The notes: generated by a model not told the origin, from the sequence alone. A stretch of 64,000 nucleotides of DNA from Scylla paramamosain (GCF_035594125.1 NC_087171.1:16575767-16639766); one strand, 5' to 3'. Numbered from the stretch's first letter, positions 46,227-61,075 are shown. Numbers and translations: made by a program.

Positions 46227-47239
46227 GTAAGCTAAGCCGTGAGAGGGAAGGTTCTTTCTAACGGGACTCCGGTCGCTTCCTTCCTTCCTCCTGTCACTGT
46301 CACTGGTGACGCAAATCTTCGTGATGCTCTTGTTGTTACCAGTAAGAGTATGTCGCTGGTGTGGTGCTCCCAGCCTGGGTGTGCTGAGATAGGCCGTAGC
46401 AGTGTGCATATCAGCAACTGTCACCATCGATTTTCCTCCTTATGCATCACTGGATGTGGGAGTAACGTAAAAGTACTTCTTCCTAGTTTTCCCGTCTGTT
46501 TTCAGTTTTCTTTTATTCATATATTTGTTTCCGTTGCGCGCCACGTCTGTCATTATTAGTGAGCTGTCATCTTTATTTGGGATGCCGGCACGCCTTCTAT
46601 ATGTCGTGGGCATTTAAACTTTCAAGGTCCTGCCATTCGGGAGTGACCAGTTTCCCATTTTTTTCCACATCGACATTTGACTATCAGACCGTGGGAACCT
46701 TGTGGAATTCCTGATCACACGCCCTGAAGGAATCACCAGTTGTCACCCAAGATCTCTTGTAAGAGGAAGTATGCACAACCCACGAATATTACCAGTGTTG
46801 TGAGACTTCCCCAATCATATCCACACTAAACTGGTAATACTGTATACCTAACCACCGTTCAGTAGTGTCGATTAACCTTAACATTACGAAAATCAAAATC
46901 AGATGACATGCAGCATAATCACAGTTGGTTTACACGTCTCTAGTAGCGTATTGCATTCTTCAGCAACCTGAGTGAATGGCCTTGATGCACGGGACGTCTT
47001 GCACTCACTAAAACGGGGTTAGCCGGCGAGGGAGGGTGGTGACGGTAGTGGTGGTGGTGGCAGCGAGTGAGTGGGTGAGAGGGTGGGTGACTTGAGGGTG
47101 TGACGGCTTTTTTTTTTGTGTGTGTGAGAAGCTTAGCCTTTGGTGGTGATGTTCTTACCTGCAAGCATTAGGAACACGTGGGCAGAGACAGGTGGTGAGG
47201 CTTTTCTGTGATCGAAGGTGGTCGTTTGATGTTGGTGGA

Positions 47240-47240
47240 G

Positions 47241-47309
<69 letters not shown>
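47240..47309. repeat. (GA)n microsatellite
   Basis: About 70 bp of uninterrupted GA. Confidence 0.98.
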
Positions 47310-47313
<4 letters not shown>

Positions 47314-47569
47314 ACGAAAGGTCGTGTGAGGTGCATGAATTTACATCATTGCATTTTAAGTGAAAGGATTCATGTTTAATTATTCAAGATAATATTTATT
47401 AAAAAAAAAAAATTCGTGGTCTTTTCAGCACACTAGGAGCGGAATGTTTCACCACTTATTTATTTATTATTTTTTTTCACTGACCTTTTCATAATAGAGG
47501 CTGATGACGCTTTTTTTTTGTACCTATTTTTAACATCTTCCTCCTATTAATTTATCTAGCTTGCCAGCT

Positions 47570-47576
<7 letters not shown>

Positions 47577-47663
<87 letters not shown>
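47577..47663. repeat. (CT)n microsatellite
   Basis: About 87 bp of uninterrupted CT. Confidence 0.98.
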
Positions 47664-47667
<4 letters not shown>

Positions 47668-48028
47668 CACCTACACATACAGTCTTTCATGTTCTCGTTC
47701 TTTTCACCATATTTTAATTACTATTACACTTCCTCGTTCTTTATTCATTTATACTGTACAATATTTCTTCCGTAATACTACTACCAGCAATATTTCTTCT
47801 ATAATACTATCACCAGCCTTCCCACGCCTTTGGTGATAACATGTTCAAACCTGTGTGTGCGATTCATTGGGCGGGAATCATTGAAGCATAATGTGGGGCG
47901 AACGGTGAAACATTACCAAGGCATGAGGAGTTTATGATCCCAAGGCACGAATGGGGTTGGGATAGGAGGGGAGTGAGGGAGTGAATGCGTGGCGGAATGA
48001 ACGATAGTGGCAGCCCGTAGTGGTGCGG

Positions 48029-48030
<2 letters not shown>

Positions 48031-48090
<60 letters not shown>
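48031..48090. repeat. (GA)n microsatellite
   Basis: About 60 bp of uninterrupted GA. Confidence 0.98.
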
Positions 48091-48097
<7 letters not shown>

Positions 48098-48160
48098 AGG
48101 TGATAGCATAGGACACCGATGAAAGATGGGTGCTAGGAAAATACTTATTGTATTCATAAA

Positions 48161-48196
<36 letters not shown>

Positions 48197-48197
48197 G

Positions 48198-48230
<33 letters not shown>

Positions 48231-48275
48231 GTACTACTACTCACTACTACTACTACTGGACTACTACTACTGGAC
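48161..48275. repeat. (ACT)n array, 5' flank of a LINE tail
   Basis: ACT trinucleotides with periodic CAGT and GG interruptions (ACTCAGT, ACTGGACT) leading directly into the LINE fragment. Confidence 0.95.

Positions 48276-49141
<866 letters not shown>

Positions 49142-49211
<70 letters not shown>
49142..49211. repeat. (GA)n microsatellite
   Basis: About 70 bp of uninterrupted GA directly after the ACT array. Confidence 0.98.
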
Positions 49212-49214
<3 letters not shown>

Positions 49215-50589
49215 GGGGAGAATGCTGAGTGGTGGTTCCTGTCCCCGTGAACCAGCAGAGGTCGTCGGTAAGCAGAAACATCTTCCCTTTTGAGTTTTTT
49301 CACCGTAGTAATGAAGTTTGGTCTGTGTAGTGTGATGAAGCGTTGAGCCTGTGGTGAGAATGTAAAGGGTAGTGATGCCCATGCTGGTGGTGGTGGTGGT
49401 GGTGGTGGTGTGTTTCACGATATTGCAGTAGGGTTGGGTTGGGATAATGTATTTGGTGGTTTCAGTAATGTTTGAGCTTTAGTATTGGAATGGTAGTGGT
49501 GATGGATGCATATGCTATACAGCCAAACAACTGTATTCTTAAATTGAATACTCTAACCTACATCTTACAGGCTTACAGTGAGTGATATGGGTTTTCAAAG
49601 GGGTATTCATAACTGTAATGATAGAAAATGAAAAGCTCTACATACACGAAAAAAAAAAAAGCCACCAATAAGAACCTGATTTATCATCTATGTAGCCTTT
49701 TAAAATGGCTGTGCTAGAAGAACATGGTGTTTGAGAATATGGGCCTAATGATGACCAAGTATGCGATATCTATAGGTACTCGTGCGCAGGAGGATGATGG
49801 ATGCCTGGGAGCTTTTCCTCGCGCATTGATGTTAGGAATAGTTACTGCTGTTGGTGTCATTGGGCATGGCCATGTGTGCAGGAGTGCTGTTGTTATTGAA
49901 TATTATGATATTGAGACAGTTGTGTATGCTTTGTGTTTTAATGGGGAAATTGAATTAACCAAAGGATAAAATTATATAACAGGGCTGGGGATGAAACTTT
50001 AGGATAAATATCTTACCTGTCAGATTGATCACCGTAGATGAGTGTGGTCGACCTTGACAGTCTCTCTACCACAGCCATCTTTTTTTATGAACGTTGTCAG
50101 TCATGTGTTAATGATATGAAAACTATGCAGCCCATACTTTTGTACAAATAGTCTTCTGTAGGTTATGCCTTGTAGAATTTTGATACGGTCTTATTAAATA
50201 TATTTGAAATGAGGCTAAAACTCGGCCCTCAAGCTTGCATATTTTTGCATCTTTTCACACAAACAGTTAGTGATCAGGACGCATTAGTTTCAGTCGTCCA
50301 CAAGGGTGCCAACAAGGGCTTTAAATAGATCGCATTTCCCTTATAGCTTTGAGACTGTTTGTAGTGAGGTGGATGAAGGTCATGGGGCTGTTGAATGTTG
50401 AGTGTGACGACGAAGAAGATTTGGTCGATTTTCAAGAGGATGTGGTTAGAGGTGACAAAGAAAAAAAAAAGTATCTTGTATGAGACTCAGGCTCAGGTGT
50501 GGTGTGAAGAGAGTCATTGTGGTTTTGAGTCGATTTCTCATTTATTTCTGAGTGAGTGTTCCAGTACTATAGATTTTTAGCTCTATTTT

Positions 50590-50897
50590 AACTTTTTCAA
50601 CATCTTCATGACCTACGTACGTATGCGGCCTCTTATTTTATATTGTTGGGATGCTGGTGGTCGACTATAGCCTTTGCTGGCGTGGGCGTGTTTCATTTCT
50701 TTTAGATAGTGCCTCTTGAAAACTGGCGCTGGCTCTCCGGTGCTCCACTTGACCTGAGTCGTCAATGGCAGGGTGGTGTCAGGGCGACGTGTGGGTGACT
50801 GCTCCACTCGGCCGCATTCGAAAAATCTGTGCCACTGGTGAGTTTGAACACTGGACCCCACGTTCACCACTCGTATACACTGACCACTCGGCCTTGT
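50590..50897 (-). mobile_element. tRNA-derived SINE, minus strand
   Basis: Read on the minus strand from about 50897, the element starts AAGGCCGAGTGGTCAGTGTA, a good A box of the Leu/Ser tRNA type (GGCCGAGTGG). About 40 bp later comes GTGTTCAAACTC, a B box with two changes. A second GGCCGAGTGG copy occurs about 80 bp into the element, suggesting a dimeric or rearranged head. The rest of the body is GC-rich and not identified; the 3' end is approximate. Confidence 0.5.
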
Positions 50898-51582
50898 TGT
50901 GAAGCAATGTATTGCTGTTTTATATAGGTCGTCTGCGAAGGTCAGTAATAGTTTTACCAGGTGTTGGAAGGGGCAGGCAATGCTAGTAAAAGTTGGATGG
51001 TGAGGGTAAAGCGTAGTCTACCCTCACGAGACCTTGTTCCAGAGACCGAGTTACACTTGGGGTTTGGCTATTACACTTCAGGTTTTAGGTAGAAAAAGAT
51101 CAAGAAAATGTTGCTTTCTTATCTTTTCCGGATTTGTGCTTGTATTTCTATATTTAGCCTTTTGGCTTGGGAGTTTGTAAGAAGCTATGCACGTGAACTG
51201 CAGCAGACGGTGTGATGTTATTGTTGTATTCCAAGCGATGAATAAAAGTAATCACAATTTATATTTCCCTTTAATAATAAAGATAACATTAAAACCCGGC
51301 ATATAATTCAGCCTGTCCTACACAATTAAACGAACCAATGCGACAAATGTTTAAAAACTCGGACAAATGCACAAAGGGAGAAAACCTGTGTAAAACGAAA
51401 AGCTAACAAAATATGATATGTTTGGATAGGGTGCAGACTACCGGAGTGACTAGGCCGGTCGCTCAACGATTTGGAGTCTGCTACTTCTCCTTACCGGTCC
51501 AGCAGGAAACCCGAGTCCTTGTTTAATTTAAGAAACAAAAAATCGAATCATTTGTTTGTTAGATGCATTTATTTCTTTATTT

Positions 51583-51648
<66 letters not shown>
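51583..51648. repeat. (GT)n microsatellite
   Basis: About 65 bp of uninterrupted GT, followed by TTTCAGTGCACCACGATGCC. Confidence 0.97.
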
Positions 51649-51650
<2 letters not shown>

Positions 51651-51983
51651 CAGTGCACCACGATGCCACGTCTGGAACTTGAAATGGAATGAGAGTGACT
51701 GTTCCATGCGCCGTCATTATCCTTGGAACCTCGTGGTGCTTGGACTCCTGCGGGTGTAGAGACGTGTTGAGAATGGGACCTCTAACGGGGTACTGAATGT
51801 CATAGTTATATTCTCGTACTGAGTGGTTTGATGGACTTGATAGCTGAGATGTGGTGACAGTTGTGGTGGTGATGAGAATAGGGAAGTGTGGAGAGGAAAT
51901 TGAGGTAGTTTAGTGTGGTTACGTAACAAGAAAAACAGTCGTTCAGAATTTCTCACAGCTGTATTTGATTAGCTGGACAGGTG

Positions 51984-51986
<3 letters not shown>

Positions 51987-52049
<63 letters not shown>
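51987..52049. repeat. (GA)n microsatellite
   Basis: About 62 bp of uninterrupted GA. Confidence 0.98.
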
Positions 52050-52053
<4 letters not shown>

Positions 52054-52470
52054 CAGCCCTGGTTTCCGAAATCAATATTAAGTTATTTCATACTCTCCGT
52101 CGAATTCTGTCATTATTCATGCAGACTTAATGACGCGGACACGTATTGCTGGGACGACAGGCCGACTCATGTTGTCGACTCATCCCTTCAGATACCCCTG
52201 ACTCACCTCCCGCCCACCCCACCCCACTCCATAGCCCCTTCCGTTCTCTCCTCTCCTCCCTTCCCTTCCTCACACACCGCAGCGCTCGCCTAGAATCTTA
52301 AAGCTGTTAGGGTCGGTGTTGGTGTTCGCGGCCTGTGTCTTTCAGCAGCGCCCCTCACTCCCTCCTGCCTCCCCGTCTCCCAGTTCTCCACCACGCTAAG
52401 CTTTGTTCTTTGTGCTACCCTAAATGTAAAAAAGATGAACTCTTAGTAAAAAACTTGTATTGCTTAAAGC

Positions 52471-52558
<88 letters not shown>
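52471..52558. repeat. (GA)n microsatellite
   Basis: About 88 bp of uninterrupted GA. Confidence 0.98.
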
Positions 52559-52562
<4 letters not shown>

Positions 52563-52797
52563 GTTCGGCTTAGTTAGTGGTGCTTTCCATCTTTCTCTCT
52601 AATTGTCCCACAGACTGGTTGCAAACTGCACTCGGATAATCTGCAAAGAATAGTGTATCATTTTTTCTCAACGTCCGTGTAACCTACACTATGAAAAGTG
52701 TAGCAGGCCGTCTGTCTATGTGTCTATGTGTGTGCCTCACCTGTGCCAGAGCAAGTGAGCTACCTGTTTAAAGAAGTCGTATTAATTGTTTGTTTGG

Positions 52798-52818
52798 TGT
52801 ATTTATTTATTTATTTAC

Positions 52819-52881
<63 letters not shown>

Positions 52882-52897
52882 TTTTATTTTATTTTTT

Positions 52898-52938
<41 letters not shown>
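52798..52938. repeat. Compound (TTTA)n - T - (GT)n
   Basis: About 88 bp of ATTT units, a short T-rich bridge, then about 35 bp of GT. The sequence after the GT (TACACTACGATGCCACGTC) resembles that after the GT tract at 51648, so both may be tails of related insertions. Confidence 0.93.
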
Positions 52939-52939
<1 letters not shown>

Positions 52940-53391
52940 GTAGTACACTACGATGCCACGTCAATTAAAACAGGCGATTGCAACTTTTTAAGCGGCTTTT
53001 TTCGTACTGCATTGGTCCGTCTGTCTGTCTGTCTGTCCTGACCCCTACGTAAAAGAAAATAAAAAAAAAAAAAAAATCAGTAGGTATGTCCAGCTTTATC
53101 ATTTTGTACTCTGTAGGTTACCATTTTCAAAGCAGTGACCCCTTAACTCCCCCAAGATGTTTTATTCCTTGCTTCCTTCACACGAACAATCTGGTAAAAA
53201 TCCTACACGCGCTTAGCTGCGGGCGAGGAAAACTGAGGTCTTCCTGCCGCGCCCCTCCCTGCCTCCCTGCTGAACGTGGTGCTTCCCTCATGGAAAGGTC
53301 GCGTCTGGTGTGCATTCAGTCCTCGTTGTGAATCTTTCTCGCTTTTTTTTTTTTTTTTCTAAGCCTTGGTGAAAAAAAAGTTCTCTCTACA

Positions 53392-53409
53392 CACACACAC
53401 ACACACACA

Positions 53410-53462
<53 letters not shown>
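53392..53462. repeat. (CA)n-(CT)n compound microsatellite
   Basis: About 20 bp of CA joined directly to about 50 bp of CT. Confidence 0.97.
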
Positions 53463-53465
<3 letters not shown>

Positions 53466-54401
53466 ACAAACCCTTTCCTCCTCCTCTCCCCCACGCCATT
53501 CCCTCCCAGCCCACGCAAGGCAGTTAAGGCGCGGCTCCTCCTACTTTCAGCCTTGTTCTCGCGCTTGTTTCAATGTGCAGTAATGAGGTTAAAGCTGAAC
53601 ACGAGCGGGCTAAGTCGGGCCAGATCTGGGAAGGGTCGAGGAAGTGGCGTCATCGTCTTGAGAGCAACGCACGTAATGGGAATTGCATCAACCATCTCTC
53701 GAGACGGTGCGGTGGAAACGGGAAGCGAGTATAGTCAAGTAATTAAACAAGTATATGCTTTAATTGCCCATTAAAGGAAAGCGGAGTTTATCAGAGTGGC
53801 ATGAGTCAAGGTTTCTATTTTCTTTTGGTTTGTTTTTGACCGCTATGGGTTGTCTTCTCAAGCAAAGAGATATGGTGAGTGAGTTTGAAATTAGTGCACA
53901 ATTTCGGAGCAAACCACTGATGGTAAAATTAAATGGTTGAGTAGGGTAGTTCAAACAATTAAAAGTGGCTGTAGTTTTACTGGTGCAAGTGTACTATCAG
54001 AGCAAGATACCTGAGTAAACCACTGATGGGCAAATGCTAAAAAATTGTTTGGTAATACTCGGAGAACACGTGCCGGGTTCTCGTTCGCAGCCAAAGGATT
54101 TTAGGAAACCCCTACGATACTGCCTTTTAATACCTGTCTGTCTGTCATCGTTTCGTAGAGTCACCAGAGTGGAAACAAGTGGTTTGAAACATTCCCATTT
54201 GATAAAAGGCAACAACCATTCAGCCATTAGTCATTCGCTTCATTAACCTTCCTCTTACACATTCAGTGAGGTGGATCCATTGATAAATACCTTGTTAGTT
54301 TTTGTGCTTAGTTATTCTATATATGGTTTGTCTTGTCTTTGTGTGTCTGTGGAATTGTTTCGTTAGGTGGATGTATAAAGGAGTTCGCTCTGTATCTGAC
54401 C

Positions 54402-54404
<3 letters not shown>

Positions 54405-54473
<69 letters not shown>
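54405..54473. repeat. (CT)n microsatellite
   Basis: About 68 bp of uninterrupted CT. Confidence 0.98.
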
Positions 54474-54477
<4 letters not shown>

Positions 54478-55044
54478 CTTTTAACCTGTATCATCACCGC
54501 CTTCTTTCGGTGAACATCGCGTCGTCTTTTACCCAAAATAGAACGGATAACGAAGGAAATTCTTGCACGTGCTAGACACCACACGCTTTTTTTTTCTTCC
54601 CCCTTTTCAACATTCTTGCTTACACTTTCCCTGATATATTTGAACCACCTGGCTCTTTATTGTCATTATTTCTCCTCGTATAGATGCATTAAATATTCTT
54701 ACAAGCTATATATCTTTCACTTCATTTAGTTTTTTTTTAGCATATATTTCGTAATTATGTGTTTTCTTTACTTTATATCGTAGTATCTTCCGGTTTTCTT
54801 GCATGGTTTATCATCGCGTGACCCGTTATGTGAGGTTTACGTGAGGGAGAAAGGACGGAGGTGTGTTATTTGTGGCGGGAAGACTATGAGAGGAAAGGAA
54901 AAGTAAAGGAGGGAGGGGGAAGGTGGGTGGGAAGGACGGAGACAGGAAGCCATATACACAGACAGGGAGTGGAAGGGAGAGGGAGAGAAAGAGAGGGAGA
55001 GGGAGGAAGGGAAGGAGACTTGGGGAGGATTGGCGATTTATCAT

Positions 55045-55048
<4 letters not shown>

Positions 55049-55140
<92 letters not shown>

Positions 55141-55195
55141 CAGTGATGCGCTGTTCCGTTCTTCCTTCCTCGTTCCTCCATTGTGACTCACGGTG

Positions 55196-55264
<69 letters not shown>
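55049..55264. repeat. Inverted microsatellite pair (GA)n ... (CT)n
   Basis: GA at 55049-55138 and CT at 55199-55264, separated by about 60 bp of unique DNA, form complementary arms. Confidence 0.96.
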
Positions 55265-55266
<2 letters not shown>

Positions 55267-55712
55267 GCTGGCTTTTAATTTCCCTCCTTTTGTCTCTAAA
55301 ACTATCGATCTTGCATTTTTTTTCAGAGGTCTTTCTTTTCTCTTCCTCTTCCTCCTTGTGTGTTGTTATTTACACGTGAATATTGTATGTTTATCCAGTA
55401 TGTTTAATTTCCTATACTTTTTTTTATTTTACTTCCTCCTCCTCCTCCTCCTCTTATGTAATCCAGTCTCTTCCACTGATAATATAGAACAGTTACCTAA
55501 ACATTCTACTATGGATCTTAAATTCTGTTGCTGTTTGGTCTTCCTTTGTACTCCTTTGTATTCCGTCTCTTCTTCCTTGCTCGTGTCCTCCTCCTCCTCC
55601 TTTTCTTCTTTCTCTTCCTCCTCTTCATCCATAAACCAATCTGTGAGAAAAAAAACATGCCTGCTGTTGCTTATTCTTCCTTTATTTTCCTTCGTTCTTC
55701 CTCCTGCTTTAA

Positions 55713-55879
<167 letters not shown>

Positions 55880-56043
55880 TTTTTTTTCTTAGGCATACAA
55901 AAGGTGTTTTTATGTGTATTTTCTGCCCTGTTCACTTTTCAGTCTAGGCTCGTAAAGAAGAGACGGAAAATTGGAAAATTAAGTAAGTTTTTTTTTTTTT
56001 TTTCTGAGCTAATAGATGGATATTGAGCCGTCGCCCACCTTGG

Positions 56044-56046
<3 letters not shown>

Positions 56047-56117
<71 letters not shown>
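56047..56117. repeat. (GT)n microsatellite
   Basis: About 70 bp of uninterrupted GT; a shorter (CA)n lies at about 56226-56256. Confidence 0.98.
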
Positions 56118-56119
<2 letters not shown>

Positions 56120-56222
56120 GCTATCGATTAACGTGTAATTACATGAGAAAATGGGTAAATTAATTAACATTGTTTATTTTGGGTTTTGTACTGATTAGCT
56201 GGATGCTGGTGTCTGTCAAACG

Positions 56223-56257
<35 letters not shown>

Positions 56258-56618
56258 GTTTCTTTTTGTCCATTCTGAATCATGCCTTTGTAAGTTCATT
56301 TAATCGTAGTCTGAATTCATATCTCTCTGTATGTCTACATAAGCTCTTGTTGCACCTGTGTACGTATACCTGAATATAAATAGTGCTTAGGTAGACAGGT
56401 GGCCTCCTCGGGTGGATTTAGGAGATACGGACAGGTGATTGAGTGTACGGCTGAAAGGGAGCTGTAGAGAGGATGAGAGGGGGAGAGAGAGGAGGAAGAG
56501 GAGGAAAGAGGAGTGTATACGTGAAGAAGGGAAGATGCTCCGGAAAACCCCGCTTATGTGAATCCTTCCTTCCTCGTTCCCATCATCCTCTTCTCCTCCC
56601 CATTCCCCCTCCGTGTGC

Positions 56619-56882
<264 letters not shown>

Positions 56883-56929
56883 CAACGGAAATACAAATGA
56901 GCAGCCTTACCTCAGGATCACACATTTTC

Positions 56930-58375
56930 CCATGCTTCATCTCTCCGTCACCCTGGTCCTCTTCGTCGTCCTTTCACTCCTACTCCTCCTTGTTCTTATC
57001 CTCCTTTTCCTTTTCAAATGATACTGCGTTTGTATTCCTATTTCTGTCAGCCATCTCACTAACTATATATTTACTATGCTGTATTGCTTTTATTTCTGGT
57101 GTTGATGTTACTCATTGCTGTTGCTGTTACTGCTGCTATTACTACTACTACCGCCACTACAACCACCATCACCAGTATTAATATGGTTGTTTTTTACTAT
57201 TATTATGACTGCAAACACCCTTTCCCCACACACACACCATGTATTAGTTTATATTTTTCCTTTGTATGAATCAGTATTTAAAAAAAAGCCATGTAGGTAC
57301 ATGTTTTGCCATTTCTCTTTATCTCTGTGCTAAACATCTGCTCTTCCTTCCCTTTACCCTTCCTTTCCTGTTCCACTCTCTCTTTATCGTGGGTGTGGCC
57401 GGAGGTGGGCAAGGGGAAAGAGGAAAGGGGGTCAGGTAGAAGTACAAGAGGTATTCTTACGCTGACGGAAGATGGCAGAGAGGATGTGTCTGGAATGCTG
57501 AGAGTGTACTAGGCGTTGTGACGGTAATTAGATATTTGTGAGACCGTGAGACCAGTGTAGGGCGTGGAACAAGGCGGAGAAAGGGGCTGGGGCGGTGATG
57601 GGTGGTATCTGGGTGATGGTGGTGGTGGGGCGTGGCGATGAGGTGGTGAGCAGTAGGTCTGCTGTGTCTCGCCAGGTGGCGGTCATTGTTGTTATGCTGC
57701 TGTCAGCTGTGACTCTCCCGTACCCGTTCTTGCTACTGAGGATGTATTTGTTTTCTTTCAGTTTGTACGTGTGTATGTATATCCACATTCACCGATTGTA
57801 AAGACCGCTCGTTTATAGATTATTATTATTGAACTTTAAGGATTTTTACTTTTTATTGTTCTGAGATTTATTTTTTGCTGCTTTCACCACCTGTGCATAA
57901 CCCGCAGTGCCTTGCCGGCTTTGGGACATGGGGATCTTTCCAAGGCTTTCCAATCTTTCAGCTCTCTAGGCCTTGCGTCTTGCGGCTCCCCCTGCACAAC
58001 CTTCCATTAGTGTAAATCACACCCTTGTAATGCCGCTTCCTCAGCAGCTCAGCGTGTCGGTTTTCAGATCGTTGCCAAATGCGTTTGTGTACATAAGTGA
58101 ATGCTACACAGACACACACAAACACAAGGGGGTGCGTTAACACTACTTGTCTGTCATTTGGCAAACTGAAGTTCTTCCCAACTAAGATTGCTAAAAGTTT
58201 CCACTAATGAGCGAGCAGTTACCGTTCTTCTGCAGCAAGTGGGCGAGGCGTGGTGTGTGAAGGGTCCCATCAACCTTACCTGTAGATCACACGGTATGAA
58301 GTTCCCTTAAGTTCTCTCCGGGAGGGTAATTGTTGGTGATGACCAGTCCCGCATGTGAGCCTTAAAACTGTGGGT
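56930..58375. other. Intronic DNA with no supported gene
   Basis: Mixed composition, with a short trinucleotide-rich patch (about 57115-57165). No exon, RNA gene or element recognised on either strand. Confidence 0.4.
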
Positions 58376-58378
58376 GAG

Positions 58379-58424
<46 letters not shown>
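58379..58424. repeat. (CA)n microsatellite
   Basis: About 46 bp of CA. Confidence 0.98.
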
Positions 58425-58430
<6 letters not shown>

Positions 58431-58657
58431 ACAGTGCTATGTTCGAATGTAAGACCACCGTAAATATATGAGTTTGTCGGAAGCGTGGCAACATTGGATG
58501 AAGAAGAAAGTGGCGCTACCGGTGAGAGTGAACAAGTATTACCGTTAGGGCGGCAGTTTGCGGTGAAATCCACGCCAGGAATGTCTCGCAGACGATACAG
58601 ACGAGATAGTCTTGAAATTAGGCGTCATTACAAGAGAGAGAAAACGACCAAGAAAAG

Positions 58658-58660
<3 letters not shown>

Positions 58661-58752
<92 letters not shown>
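58661..58752. repeat. (CA)n microsatellite
   Basis: About 92 bp of uninterrupted CA. Confidence 0.98.
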
Positions 58753-58756
<4 letters not shown>

Positions 58757-58799
58757 GAGACAAAGAAAAAAAAATACAAGGTAAAAAAAGTAAGACTAA

Positions 58800-61005
58800 T
58801 TCCTTCAAGGAATGGGTGGGGAGGGGAGGGAACGAGGCACCTGCTGACATTTTACAAACAGGTCATCAGCCGAGAGGAGAAAGAAAACAGGCAGCCTGGG
58901 ACTCAGACTGGGGGGAAAAATAAGGTATTCAGTATTATTTAAAACACTCATTTGTTCATTATGCCATCACGTCTTACCCCAGTCCTTCCCTGGTTGACGA
59001 GAGGGCAATTGTGATCTACATTTCTTGCTTGTTAGACGGAGTTCATTGTTGAAAGGAAGGAATTAATTGATTAAGGATCTTCAGTTAGGAAAGGAAAAGT
59101 TTACCTATTTCTCATTTCACATTTTAATTATTCTTTTATGTATTCATGTATATCTTAATTTCCAAACGTGATGGTGTGACATTTCCCCGTTTTTGCTCCA
59201 CCGACCTAAGTTTCCTTGTCCTCAGTGAATGCGGAAGGTCACTCACTCACCATCCACAGACACGGCGATGCGTCGCTAAATTGCAGGGTTGTACTTCTTC
59301 ATCCAGAGTGTGTGGTGATGTCTTCATGTAACGTTTTCCGCTTGTGACTTGTCCTGATACTGCTGTGTAGGTATTACTGATTGGTGATAGTATAGGTATC
59401 GTACTCGTATTTCGTATGTCATTTATGCCGGTGTGCCACGTATACGTAATTCGTTTCACAAGTACAAGTTACTGCTGTGAAGAGTATATCTGATGGATTA
59501 ACAAGTGTCCATTATTTCCTTACTGAGTTGTCTTTATTTCTTTCCACTGGCGGTCCCTTTGTTTACATCCATCGCTTGAGTTGGTTCGCTGTTTGCTGAG
59601 CACACAAAGCATGCAAAGATCTCACCTCCGCTGCACCACACCTGTTGTGGTAAAACAAGGCCGAAATTCATAAGCTTTCAGGGGATTTGGCAGGATCTGA
59701 TAGGCTTCAGCTTTGGGAGGGTTATGGCCTGGGTCTAGTGGGTGATCGGGCCTCGCGTTTGTCAACGTTTGTCAAAGAACAAGGGACAAACGCAGAGAAC
59801 TAGGGATTGTTTGTGCCGTGGCCAGAGAGGCTTCTCACATAATTCCTCTCATCTGTTGGCAACGCTGCAGTAAAGTAGGACCTTGGCTGGGAGTGTACAT
59901 GGATCGGATTACTGAAATTGTAATAAGTTTATATATTAGACAGCTGTCTTACCACCAAGTAATTAGCTGTGTGTCTCCGAGCGTCGTGGCCCAAGGCTGT
60001 GCTGTCGTCACGGAGGAACCTTGATAGTTTCGCAATCTCACATCTGCCGCCTGACGCACGTGTCATGAACTGGTCCTGTGCAGACGACGACATAACATCA
60101 CCCGCCTCGCCTCACCTGCTGTGGGCACACATGCGTGCGGTGGTAGGTCCCTTTACCATCGCTCATTTGAAATGTCCCAAACTAGTTACTCATCAGCCGC
60201 ATGTTTCGTCATGTGGCTTCGCATCGAGAGGCTTTCATTGTGCCTCGCCGTGCTGTGCTGTTATAAGGTATCATTTTGCTCCTGGTTGGCGAGCACAATG
60301 CGGCGTGCGGTGTGTGGTGCGGATACGTTATATGCAATGTGTGTGACACTCATGTTAAGGTGAAATGTTAAGATCAGTCATCATTCTGAATATAAACGAA
60401 TTTTCTTATGACATTGTAATTAAGAAAGAAATGCAACATGTAAATAAAGCATGATGGCAATATTGCTGGGCGAGCCTGGGACAGCCTTGCCTTGGTTCAC
60501 AGCGGAACACACATCGTGCCACACAGGAAGTAATGTAACAACGCACGATATGGAGCAAAGCTTAAATTAGCCTGCTGGGGTGGGGAAGATTCCGCATCAT
60601 TACAAGCCGCCGCCCGCCCGCAGCCTCCACCCACACGGGGCTGCGGAGTGTTGGGATGGTGAAAGCAGGGCCGGCCACTCCTAACCCCGGCATTGTTCCC
60701 TTGAGGACAGAATATGACCAGACACGTGTTCCTGTCACAGGGGACTGCGTCAGCGGCCTGCCTATACTAGCAATGTGGACAGCGAGGGAGGGAAGGATGC
60801 GAGGGGAGGAAGGGAAGAAGAGGTAGAGGGAAGGAAGGGAATGGCTGCCTCGTCCTGTCTGGTCTAGTGGTGCGCCATTCAACTGTGATAAACTTCCTGG
60901 TAATTATTCGTTGATAATTAGTGTTCCTTTTAGCGAGTTTTGTCGTAATTGTTCTCCTGAGTGTCCTTGGAATTTGTTTATTTTTGAGTACTGTCAAATG
61001 CGTCG
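58800..61005. other. Intronic DNA with no supported gene
   Basis: GC content is higher than in the first half of the window, but no exon with a recognised domain, RNA gene or mobile element could be supported. Confidence 0.4.

Positions 61006-61008
<3 letters not shown>

Positions 61009-61074
<66 letters not shown>
61009..61074. repeat. (TTA)n microsatellite
   Basis: About 65 bp of TTA/ATT units. Confidence 0.98.

Positions 61075-61075
<1 letters not shown>

Noticed and set aside
51430..51530. Possible tRNA gene (GGCCGGTCGCTCAACG ... AACCCGAGTCC)
   Set aside because: No acceptor stem pairing, no clean A box and no cloverleaf fold could be drawn.
58485..58784. Frame MATLDEEESG... ending in Thr-His repeats
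   Set aside because: The first codon is GTG rather than ATG, the second half is (CA)n translation, and no domain is seen. It might be an unrecognised exon but cannot be supported.
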